Origin: JACQZU01 sp041908165
GTDB lineage: Bacteria; Acidobacteriota; Holophagae; Holophagales; Holophagaceae
Assembly (NCBI GenBank): GCA_041908165.1
Contig: JAYRFV010000175.1
Coordinates: forward strand, 1 to 6,392
DNA length: 6,392 nt
Direction: 5' to 3'
The notes under the pieces were generated by a model. The model had not been told where the DNA came from and made no database searches. It saw nothing but the letters and a program-made list of their open reading frames with translations. A program made the position numbers and the translations under genes. Position 1 is the first letter of the stretch; the number at the start of each line of letters is the position of its first letter. This document shows positions 1 to 6,340 of the stretch, in pieces.

Positions 1-2409
1 CTCCAGTTCCCGCGTGCGCCGTTCAAGCAGACGGTGCCGGCGGTAGACCACCAGGTAGGCGAGTCCGCCGAGGACGGCGATCTCCAGGAGGACCGCCCAC
101 CAGCTGAGCCAGGGCGGCGGCGCCACGGAGATGGGCAGGTCCAGCGTCTGGGAAGGGTGGCCCATGCCGTCCCGGGCCCAGATCCGCAACACGTAGTCGC
201 GCGGGGGGAGGGTGGTGAAATCCACCTCGGGCCGGCTGGTCCAGGGACGCGGTTCCGTCTCCAGGCCCAGCAGCTGGGTCCGGTACTGGGCGGCCTCGTG
301 GCGATGGAACACCGGTAGCGAGAAGGCGATGCCCAGCCGCCGGTCACGGAAGCCGAGCCGCACGGGTTCTGCAGGATCGACCAGCCGGTCCTGGACCACG
401 ATCCGCTCGATCAGCGGCAGGGGAGGCACGGACGGCGGCCGTTCCGCCCTGGGATCCAGCACCGCGACCCCCTTGGAGGTGCCGACCCAGACCCGGCCCG
501 CATGGTCCAGGAAGGTGGCCTTGCCGGCCGAGGTGGCCGAACTGGGCAGTCCGTCGCTGGGCGAGAAGGTGAGCACATCGCCCGGCTCGCTGTCCGGGCC
601 CCGGAGCTGCAGGCGGACCACGCCGCTCGTGGTGTTGAGGTAGAGGTTGTCCTGGCCGCTGACCGCGATCCCCTGGATGCCCTGCCCCCGAAGGCCGGGG
701 AGCAGCTTGGGGTCCCAGGTCCGGAGCCCCTGCTCCGGATGGTCCAGGTCGAGGCGGGCCAGGCCCCGTCCCCCGAGCAGGGCCACCCAGAGCCAGCGTT
801 TCCCGCTGGAGGAGGTCGAGGTGGCCAGCCCATAGACGGACAGGTTGGGGAGGCCTTCCCGGGTTCCGAAGATCTGCCAGCTCTGCCCCTTCAGGCGTCC
901 CAGCCCGCCGCCGCGGGTGCCCACCCACAAGCTGCGGCTGCCGTCCCGTTCCTCTGTCACGAGCAGGCTGGTGACGATCGAGTGCGGGAGCCCCTCCCGG
1001 GTCCCCCGCTGGCTCCAGCGGCCGTCCTCGTAAATCACCAAGCCGCCGTCGGCGCCCGCGTAGAGCCGGACCTTCCCTTGCGGGTTCAGGTCCGCGGCCA
1101 GGCACTGCACCCGGTAGAACTTGAGTCCCTGCTTGCGGCCGAAGGCCTCCCAACGGTCACCCCGGCGCCGGGCGATGCCGCCGATGGTCGAGGCCCAGAT
1201 TTCCGGCCCCGCCGGCGTCCGGACCTCCAGCAGGTCGGTGACGAATTCCCCCGGCAGGCCGTGGGCGCTGGTTTCCATGGCGGGCCCTCGCGCGTCCCAG
1301 CGCACCAGCCCCTTGTCCGTTCCGATCCAGAAGACCCGCTCACCGCCGGGGCCCAGGGTCTCGAGGAAGCAGTTCGCCTGCCGGCTGGCGATCCCCGGAT
1401 GGTCCGGCAGCGTCCTCCAGCCCGCCGGATCGACGGCCACCAGGCCGGCGCCGCGGGTGCCGGCCCAGAAGCTCGGACGGCCATCGGGGTTGGCGAGGAG
1501 GCAGTAGATGCTGGTGCTCGGAAACCCCTGCTCAGCCCCGAAGGCCTCCCAGCCCCTGCCCCGACGGCGGAACAGCCCCGAATCGTAGGTGCCGACCCAG
1601 AACTCCTCCTCGCCGTCGGGTCCCCGGGAAATCGAGATGCAGGTGGCGTTGCGACTGGGGAAATCGGCGAGCGGGCCCTGGAACTGCTGGTTGCCGGGAT
1701 TCCAGACGCCCACGCCGTAGCCCCAGGAGCTGACCCACACCTCCTGGCCTCCACCGGGCAGCGGCCGAGGCACGATGGCGTTCGCTCCGCCCTTCCACCA
1801 GCCCTCCTTGGCCCCCAGCTGCCTCCAACCGTCCTGCACCTGGATCCAGACCTGGTTCTCTCCCCCCACCCAGATCTGGGACCCGCCCTTGCCATCGGCC
1901 ACGGAAGCCAGCGTCCAGACCCAGGGGTCCGAGGGGCCCCGCACCGGCTCGGCGCGATCCTGCTGGATGCGGACGAGGCCGCTGGCGGTGCCGACCCAGA
2001 GAACCTCCCCCTGCACCAGCAGGGCATTCACCCGGTTCACGGGAAGGCCGCTGCCCGCGGCCCAGTGCGTCCAGGCCCCGCGCCGCCAGCGCCAGAGCCC
2101 GCCGGCCTCGGTGCCGAACCAGAGCGCGCCGTCGGGCGATTCGGCCATGGCCCGGATGTAGTTGGACGGGGCCTCTTCCGGGAGCGGGAACGGGGTCCAG
2201 CCGGCCCCCCCGAGGTAGGCCGCCCCCTCCTGCGTGCCCACCCAGAGCCGCCCATGCCTGTCGCGCAGGATGGAGTGGACCCTCGAGTTGGGCAGCCCTT
2301 CCTCCACGCCCATGCTGCGGAGGGCCACGCGGGTGGTGTCGAAGGGCCCCCCGGCGCGCAGGGGCATGCACATCAGCGCCAAGCAGATCCCGAACCTTCG
2401 CCACCCCAT
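1..2409 (-). CDS. Periplasmic two-component-regulator propeller / Y_Y_Y sensor protein, C-terminus cut by window edge
   Basis: Reading the minus strand from the ATG at 2409 gives 803 codons with no stop, running off the left edge. Residues 1-19 look like a signal peptide: Arg-Arg, then a hydrophobic run, then a Leu-Arg-Ala/Gly-Gly cleavage-like site. Residues about 38-655 hold roughly 14 Reg_prop-like repeats, each with a WVGT-type strand (WVGT, WFGT, WVGG, WVSS, WAGT, WIGT, WAST, YAGA, WVAL, YLNT), often preceded by GLP. This fits two seven-bladed beta-propellers. Residues about 690-766 match a Y_Y_Y domain (YRTQLLG, PWT, FTTLPPRDYVLRIWARD). A single membrane helix spans about 768-789, followed by a basic coiled coil (RRHRLLERRTRELE). 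In this family that linker leads to a histidine kinase, GGDEF or similar output, which cannot be seen here. The start is supported by the signal peptide. A GAAGG-like site is only 2 bases from the ATG, so the RBS is weak. The frame was checked directly across many segments and is continuous. Confidence 0.9.
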   Translation of the reverse strand, partial: MGWRRFGICLALMCMPLRAGGPFDTTRVALRSMGVEEGLPNSRVHSILRDRHGRLWVGTQEGAAYLGGAGWTPFPLPEEAPSNYIRAMAESPDGALWFGTEAGGLWRWRRGAWTHWAAGSGLPVNRVNALLVQGEVLWVGTASGLVRIQQDRAEPVRGPSDPWVWTLASVADGKGGSQIWVGGENQVWIQVQDGWRQLGAKEGWWKGGANAIVPRPLPGGGQEVWVSSWGYGVGVWNPGNQQFQGPLADFPSRNATCISISRGPDGEEEFWVGTYDSGLFRRRGRGWEAFGAEQGFPSTSIYCLLANPDGRPSFWAGTRGAGLVAVDPAGWRTLPDHPGIASRQANCFLETLGPGGERVFWIGTDKGLVRWDARGPAMETSAHGLPGEFVTDLLEVRTPAGPEIWASTIGGIARRRGDRWEAFGRKQGLKFYRVQCLAADLNPQGKVRLYAGADGGLVIYEDGRWSQRGTREGLPHSIVTSLLVTEERDGSRSLWVGTRGGGLGRLKGQSWQIFGTREGLPNLSVYGLATSTSSSGKRWLWVALLGGRGLARLDLDHPEQGLRTWDPKLLPGLRGQGIQGIAVSGQDNLYLNTTSGVVRLQLRGPDSEPGDVLTFSPSDGLPSSATSAGKATFLDHAGRVWVGTSKGVAVLDPRAERPPSVPPLPLIERIVVQDRLVDPAEPVRLGFRDRRLGIAFSLPVFHRHEAAQYRTQLLGLETEPRPWTSRPEVDFTTLPPRDYVLRIWARDGMGHPSQTLDLPISVAPPPWLSWWAVLLEIAVLGGLAYLVVYRRHRLLERRTRELE

Positions 2410-2490
2410 GACCTTCTATCGAACCCTCTGCAGCTCGTGGTGAATTCTGGCGGCCTTCCGCAGGGCCGCCGGGCGAGGCATGCTCGAAGC
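2410..2490. promoter_or_regulatory. Divergent intergenic region between the minus-strand sensor and the DUF493 gene
   Basis: These 81 bases separate two divergent start codons, so they must hold promoter elements for at least the minus-strand gene and probably for the plus-strand pair. I see no convincing -35/-10 pair on either strand; the only AT-richer patch is around GAATTC at 2442-2447. The main visible structure is the GC-rich inverted repeat at 2449-2470, listed separately. The regulatory role is inferred from gene orientation. Confidence 0.5.
2449..2470. repeat. GC-rich inverted repeat (hairpin) in the divergent promoter region
   Basis: GGCGGCC at 2449-2455 is exactly complementary to GGCCGCC at 2464-2470. 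Two more inner pairs (T2456-G2463 as a wobble, T2457-A2462) extend the stem to 9 pairs around the four-base loop CCGC. It lies 20 bases before the DUF493 start and 39 bases upstream of the opposite gene's start. It could be an operator, a 5' leader hairpin or simply a product of high GC. No U-tract follows, so it is not a classical intrinsic terminator. Confidence 0.5.
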
Positions 2491-2751
2491 ATGGAACAAC
2501 GCCTCCCGTCCTGGCCCCAGCGGGTGCCCCTGAAGGTGATCGGCCGCCACGGCGAGCTCCGGCCCGACATGATCGCCGGAACGGTGCGGGAACGGCTCGG
2601 CCCCCAGGGCCCCGACGAGACCCTGTCCGGAAGCAACTGCAGGGGTGCCTACGTCAGCTACACCTTCTGGGTGACCCTGCCCGGGCCGGAGGCGGAGGGA
2701 CCGCTCCGGGAGGCCCTGGCCCGGCTGCCGGGATTCGTCACCCAGCTCTGA
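2491..2751 (+). CDS. DUF493 / YbeD-like small protein
   Basis: This is an 86-residue protein beginning MEQRLPSWPQ and ending at TGA 2749-2751. It matches the DUF493 (UPF0250, YbeD) pattern: a beta strand near the N-terminus (residues about 11-18, RVPLKVIG), a helix about 25-37, a Ser-rich turn with SGSNCRGAY (46-54), a strand YVSYTFWVTL (54-63), then a helix and a final strand PGFVTQL. E. coli YbeD has the equivalent SSKGNYHSVSI segment and nearly the same length. The fold is ACT-like and the molecular role of the family is not established. The ATG at 2491 gives the family's usual length; the open frame continues upstream only as antisense of the divergent sensor. A GAGG at 2475-2478 is a weak, rather distant RBS. 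The next gene follows 36 bases later on the same strand, so co-transcription with the histidine kinase is likely. Confidence 0.82.
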   Translation: MEQRLPSWPQRVPLKVIGRHGELRPDMIAGTVRERLGPQGPDETLSGSNCRGAYVSYTFWVTLPGPEAEGPLREALARLPGFVTQL

Positions 2752-2778
2752 TTGGGGGTTCGGAACGGGGCTGCCGAT

Positions 2779-2783
2779 AGGAA
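2779..2783 (+). promoter_or_regulatory. Ribosome binding site supporting the GTG start at 2788
   Basis: AGGAA at 2779-2783 lies 4 bases before the GTG at 2788, slightly close but the best match near the candidate starts. The frame is open from TTG 2752, directly after the DUF493 stop, where no Shine-Dalgarno is seen. A second candidate is GTG 2839, with AGGA at 2826-2829 nine bases upstream. It would remove the arginine-rich n-region of the signal peptide. Confidence 0.45.
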
Positions 2784-2787
2784 CGGC

Positions 2788-5700
2788 GTGCCCCCGCCCC
2801 GATGCCGCCCGAGCCGCCCGACCCCAGGACCCTGGTCCGTGTGGGCCCTCCTGTGGCTGCTCTCCCGGTTCCTGTGCGCCTCACCTCCCCTCATGGAAAC
2901 GGGCCGGCCCTACTTCCGCGCCCACCTGGTCCGCCACGGACTGCCGCAGAGCACCGTCATGGGGATCACCTTCGACCCGCGCGGCGTGCTCTGGGTGGGC
3001 ACGCAGGACGGCGCCGGCTGCTACGACGGATCCACCTGGACCACCGTCAACATGCCCGAACGGCGGATTTCCAACTACGTCGAATGCGTGCTCCCGGCCA
3101 GGGACGGCAGCGTCTGGTTCGGCCGCCAGGATGGAGGGATCGCGCGCCTGAACGTGGATGGGACCTGGACCCGGTTCGGAAGCGAGGCCCTGCCTGGAGC
3201 CAGGGTCACCTGCCTGGCCGAGGTGCCGGGAAGGGACGGCAAGCCGGTCGTCTGGGCGGGGACCTATGGCGGCGGATTGGCCCGCTATGCCCACGGGCGC
3301 TGGACCCTGCTGGGGGGACGGGAAGGTCAGCCGTACCCGCGCCTGTGGAAGCTCATTCCCAGCCGGGAGCCTGGGCACGAGGGCGACCTGTGGGTCTGCG
3401 GAGAAGGGGGAACCCTGGCCCGCCTCGACCCAGACGGCGGCCTTCAGCGCTTCCCCGGCCTCCCTCCGGTCTCCATCAACCACCTGCTCGAGAGCCGCGA
3501 CGAGCAGGGGCGCCCCGAATTGTGGGCGAGCACCTTCGGGGGCGGCATCGCCCGCCACCAGGACGGCCGCTGGAGCTTCCTCACCACCCAGCAGGGCCTG
3601 CCGAGCAACTTCACCACGGACGTGGCGGAAACCCGGACGCCCTGGGGCACGCGGGCGCTCTGGTTCGCCAGCGTGGGCGGCCTCACCCGGCTCGAGGGCG
3701 GGGTGCTGCGGACCTTCACCGCGCGGTCCGGCCTCGGGACGGACGCCATCTACCGCCTCTGCCGCGATCCCCAGCGGGCGGACGCCCTCTGGATCGGCAC
3801 CCTCGGCGGTGGCCTGCTGCACTTCCGCGAGGGGAGCTGGCTGACCCACGACGCCCTGTCCGGAGTTCCCGGAAACTTCATCCTCAGCCTGGCCCAGGGG
3901 CAGCCCGGCGGCGGCGGGACCACCGTCCTCGCGGGCACGTCGCAGGGCATCGCCCGCTTCCAGGCGGGACGCTGGCTCGACATCCCGCTGCCGCCGGGCC
4001 ACGGTTCAACGAGGATCAATGCGCTGCTCGAGTCCCGGCGAGGCGCACGACCGGTGCTCTGGGCGGGGACCCTGACCGGCCTCCTCCGCCTCGAAGGCGG
4101 GCGCTGGACACGGTTTGCGGAGGATTCGGGACTGCCGAGCCAGGCGATCAGCGTGCTCATGGAGGGCCATGACGCGCGTGGTGCGGAGGCGCTCTGGGTC
4201 GGCACCCAGACCGGGGCGCTCGCCTGGTGGGACGGACGAACATGGAAGGCCCTGGAACACGAGGGCGGGCAGCCCAGGGACTATGTGCTCTCGCTGGCCG
4301 AGAGCCGGGAGCCTGACGGCACCTGGGCCCTGTGGGCGGGCTTCCGGAACGGTGGACTCCACCGCTGGAAGGGCGGCCGCTGGACCATCTGGGACCGCGA
4401 CAACGGGCTGCCGAACAATTCGGTCCAGACCATCCACCTGTCGCGGAGCACCGGGGGCCGGCCCCGTGTCTTCATCGGCACCCTCGGCGGAGGGCTGGCC
4501 TGGGCCTGGACCGACGGGCCGGACCTGCAGTGGAACCGGCTGTCCAGCGACAGCACCCCGGCCCTCTCCAGCGATTCCATCCAAGGCATCGTCGAGGACC
4601 TCAAGGGCAGGATCTACCTCTGCACCAACCGGGGCGTCACCCGGCTGACGCCGACCGCGGACGCCTCCTTCGAGGTCCGGCATTTCCTCGAGCAGGACGG
4701 GCTGCCCGGCCAGCAGTGCAGCCCGAACTGCAACCTGCTGGACGCCGAGGGCCGGATCTGGGTGGGCACCACCCTCGGCCTGGCCGAACTGGACATCCGC
4801 GTGGACCCACCGCCGCCGACGCCGGGCCGGATCCTGCTGCGCGAGGTCCGGACCGGCGGCGCTTCCCTGCTTCCGCTTCCGGCGCGCGAAGCGACCCTTC
4901 CCCACCCTCTGCGCGACCTCGACCTCACCTACAGCCTGGTGGACCACCATTCCGGAACCGGCATCCGGTACCGGACCCAGCTGCTCGGCCACGATGACCA
5001 GCCGACGCCCTGGAGCACCCAGGGCCGTCGCAGCTTCACCAACCTGCCGCACGGCAGCTACCGGTTCAAGGTCTGGGCGAAGGACGCCCTGGACCGGGAG
5101 GCAGCGCCCCTGGAATGGGCCGTCAGGGTCCTTCCCGCCCCTTGGGAAACCCTGGGCTTCCGTCTGATGACCACCCTCCTCGGGGTCCTGGGGATCCTGC
5201 TCATGGTCCGCTGGCGCCTTCGGGCCGCCCATCGCCGGGCGGAGGAGCTGGAGCGCCTGGTCTCCCAGCGCACCCAGGATCTCGCGCAGACCAACCTCCA
5301 GCTCACCCAGGAGATCCGTGAGCGGGTCGCGGCCGAGAAGGTCAAGGACGAGTTCGTCTCCGTGGTCAGCCATGAGCTGCGAACGCCCCTGACCTCGATC
5401 CGGGGGGCGCTCGGATTGATGGACGGCGGGGTGGTGGCCGGCCTCCAGGGCCAGGCGATCGACCTGATCCGCATCGCCCACGCCAATGCCCTGCGCCTGA
5501 TGGCCCTGGTCAACGACCTGCTGGACATCCAGCGGCTGGAATCGGACCAGGTCAACCTCCAGCTCGAACCGCTCGACCTCCGCGCCGTGGTGGACCGGAT
5601 GCTGGAGGCCCACCAGGGCCTGGCCGAAACCTACGGGACGTCGTTCCGTTTCCAGCACCCTCCCGGCTCCTTCACCGTCGAGGCGGATGTCCGGCGCATC

Positions 5701-6030
5701 GAGCAGGTCCTGGGAAACCTGCTCGCGAACGCCTGCAAATTCAGCAACCGCGACTCCGTGGTCGAAGTCTCCCTGGGGTCGGAGCGCGCCTTCGCCCGGG
5801 TCTCGGTCACCAACCACGGGCCCATGATCCCCGATGACTTCCGGCCGCGGATCTTCAGCAAGTTCGCCCAGGCGGACGCCTCCAGTTCACGCCCCGCCGG
5901 CGGCACGGGGCTCGGCCTCGCCATCAGCAAGGTGCTGGTCGAGGCCCACGGCGGCCGCATCGGCTTCGAGAGCAGCCCTGAAGCGACGACATTCTGGTTC
6001 GACCTGCCCAATCCCGGGGCCACGGACTGA
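2788..6030 (+). CDS. Propeller / Y_Y_Y sensor histidine kinase, membrane-bound
   Basis: The protein has about 1080 residues from GTG 2788. Residues 1-31 form an arginine-rich n-region, a hydrophobic stretch (WALLWLL) and a Leu-Cys-Ala cleavage-like site. Residues about 51-675 contain about 14 Reg_prop-like repeats (WVGT, WFGR, WAGT, WVCG, WAST, WFAS, WIGT, LAGT, WAGF, FIGT, LCTN among them), suggesting two seven-bladed periplasmic propellers. A Y_Y_Y domain spans about 710-786 (YRTQLLG, PWST, SYRFKVWAKD). A single membrane helix lies at about 788-808, then a coiled coil to about 850. HisKA carries the H box SHELRTPLTSI with phospho-acceptor His862. The ATPase domain has an N box NLLANACKFS (Asn977, Asn981), an F box FSKFAQAD and an intact G2 box GGTGLGLAI (1038-1046). 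The G1 box reads TNHGPMIP, with Asn1009 where Asp is usual. No receiver or DNA-binding domain follows, so the phosphate should go to a response regulator not seen in this window. The ligand is unknown. Alternative starts are TTG 2752 and GTG 2839. Confidence 0.93.
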   Translation: MPPPRCRPSRPTPGPWSVWALLWLLSRFLCASPPLMETGRPYFRAHLVRHGLPQSTVMGITFDPRGVLWVGTQDGAGCYDGSTWTTVNMPERRISNYVECVLPARDGSVWFGRQDGGIARLNVDGTWTRFGSEALPGARVTCLAEVPGRDGKPVVWAGTYGGGLARYAHGRWTLLGGREGQPYPRLWKLIPSREPGHEGDLWVCGEGGTLARLDPDGGLQRFPGLPPVSINHLLESRDEQGRPELWASTFGGGIARHQDGRWSFLTTQQGLPSNFTTDVAETRTPWGTRALWFASVGGLTRLEGGVLRTFTARSGLGTDAIYRLCRDPQRADALWIGTLGGGLLHFREGSWLTHDALSGVPGNFILSLAQGQPGGGGTTVLAGTSQGIARFQAGRWLDIPLPPGHGSTRINALLESRRGARPVLWAGTLTGLLRLEGGRWTRFAEDSGLPSQAISVLMEGHDARGAEALWVGTQTGALAWWDGRTWKALEHEGGQPRDYVLSLAESREPDGTWALWAGFRNGGLHRWKGGRWTIWDRDNGLPNNSVQTIHLSRSTGGRPRVFIGTLGGGLAWAWTDGPDLQWNRLSSDSTPALSSDSIQGIVEDLKGRIYLCTNRGVTRLTPTADASFEVRHFLEQDGLPGQQCSPNCNLLDAEGRIWVGTTLGLAELDIRVDPPPPTPGRILLREVRTGGASLLPLPAREATLPHPLRDLDLTYSLVDHHSGTGIRYRTQLLGHDDQPTPWSTQGRRSFTNLPHGSYRFKVWAKDALDREAAPLEWAVRVLPAPWETLGFRLMTTLLGVLGILLMVRWRLRAAHRRAEELERLVSQRTQDLAQTNLQLTQEIRERVAAEKVKDEFVSVVSHELRTPLTSIRGALGLMDGGVVAGLQGQAIDLIRIAHANALRLMALVNDLLDIQRLESDQVNLQLEPLDLRAVVDRMLEAHQGLAETYGTSFRFQHPPGSFTVEADVRRIEQVLGNLLANACKFSNRDSVVEVSLGSERAFARVSVTNHGPMIPDDFRPRIFSKFAQADASSSRPAGGTGLGLAISKVLVEAHGGRIGFESSPEATTFWFDLPNPGATD

Positions 6031-6031
6031 A

Positions 6032-6075
6032 GCTCCTGGGGGAGCCGCAGGCGACAGCGGGGCCAGGACCTGCGG
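6032..6075 (+). other. Stem-loops just after the kinase stop codon; weak terminator candidate
   Basis: Directly after the TGA at 6028-6030, GCTCC (6032-6036) pairs with GGAGC (6041-6045) around TGGG. CCGCAGG (6045-6051) pairs with CCTGCGG (6069-6075) across 17 bases. The two stems share one base and so are nearly exclusive. No T-run follows either, so this is not a standard intrinsic terminator; it may stabilise the 3' end or only reflect high GC. Confidence 0.3.
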
Positions 6076-6090
6076 CCGGAGCGTCGCCGT

Positions 6091-6229
6091 CACGCGGCCC
6101 CTCCTGGGCCGCGCCCTCCGGGCCGTGCCTTCGGCACGGTGGGCCTCCGCTCCTGCGCAGCCTCACACGGCCCGTCCTGGGCCGCGCCCTTCGGGCCGTG
6201 CCTTCGGCACGGTGGGCCTCCGCTCCTGC
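6091..6229. repeat. Two tandem copies of a structured 66-bp unit, period 73 bp
   Basis: Copy 1 is 6091-6156 and copy 2 is 6164-6229, separated by GCAGCCT. By eye they differ at three of 66 positions (6094/6167, 6101/6174, 6118/6191). Each copy can form several hairpins. The first is CGGCCC/GGGCCG around a five-base loop (6095-6111 and 6168-6184), extended to 8 pairs in copy 1. The second is a small GCCC/GGGC stem. The third is a perfect 7-bp stem CCGTGCC-TTC-GGCACGG (6123-6139 and 6196-6212). No credible gene spans the region. It resembles an intergenic palindromic repeat family; a terminator or attenuator role for the read-through kinase transcript is possible but there is no T-run. Confidence 0.8.
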
Positions 6230-6245
6230 TGCGGCCCCGTGCGGA

Positions 6246-6251
6246 GCTAGG
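6246..6251. other. Putative IS target hexamer GCTAGG flanking the element's left end
   Basis: GCTAGG fits the NCTAGN target preference known for IS481 and sits immediately before the TGT at 6252 proposed as the element's tip. It may be one half of a target-site duplication. The other copy would lie beyond the right edge of the window, so the duplication itself cannot be confirmed here. Confidence 0.45.
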
Positions 6252-6270
6252 TGTAGCTGCCAAGGAGGTT

Positions 6271-6340
6271 GTTCACCCGGGCTGAACTGGGAAGCTGTTG
6301 TTGCGAAGCAGCAGCTTTCAAGGAGTCAGCCCGGATGAAC
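6271..6340 (+). promoter_or_regulatory. Long imperfect hairpin enclosing the transposase RBS and start codon
   Basis: The 15-base arm at 6271-6285 (GTTCACCCGGGCTGA) pairs with 6326-6340 (TCAGCCCGGATGAAC) with one mismatch. Inside it, 6291-6302 pairs with 6307-6318 (12 pairs, three of them G-T) closed by the loop GCGA. The Shine-Dalgarno AAGGAG (6320-6325) falls in the internal loop, and the ATG (6335-6337) is inside the outer stem. Transcripts entering from the kinase side would contain the whole hairpin, which should hide the start. Such protection against impinging transcripts is known in other insertion sequences (for example IS10 and IS50); its action here is inferred. Confidence 0.6.

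Noticed and set aside
502..2490. A very long plus-strand open frame running into the DUF493 gene
   Set aside because: It is antisense to the minus-strand sensor. Its translation is low-complexity, rich in Pro, Ala, Gly and Arg and without recognisable domains, while the opposite strand gives clear propeller repeats. Only its last 86 codons are a real gene.
2752..2787. TTG at 2752 as the kinase start
   Set aside because: There is no Shine-Dalgarno before it, and the 12 extra residues add nothing to the signal peptide. GTG 2788 with AGGAA just upstream is preferred, though not certain.
4006..5817. A 603-codon minus-strand open frame opposite the kinase
   Set aside because: It mirrors the kinase codon phase in high-GC DNA, gives a Gln/Asp/Pro/Gly-rich protein with no motif, and overlaps the well-supported plus-strand kinase entirely.
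6123..6212. Intrinsic terminators formed by the two CCGTGCC/GGCACGG hairpins
   Set aside because: The stems are strong, but each is followed by TGGGCCTCC rather than a run of T, so standard Rho-independent termination is not supported.
6091..6229. CRISPR array
   Set aside because: There are only two copies, the repeated unit is 66 bp and the gap between copies is 7 bp, which is not a repeat-spacer pattern.
5834..6250. A plus-strand open frame crossing the kinase end and the tandem repeats
   Set aside because: It is out of frame with the kinase over its first half, and its second half only translates the GC-rich repeat units. No RBS or homology is evident.
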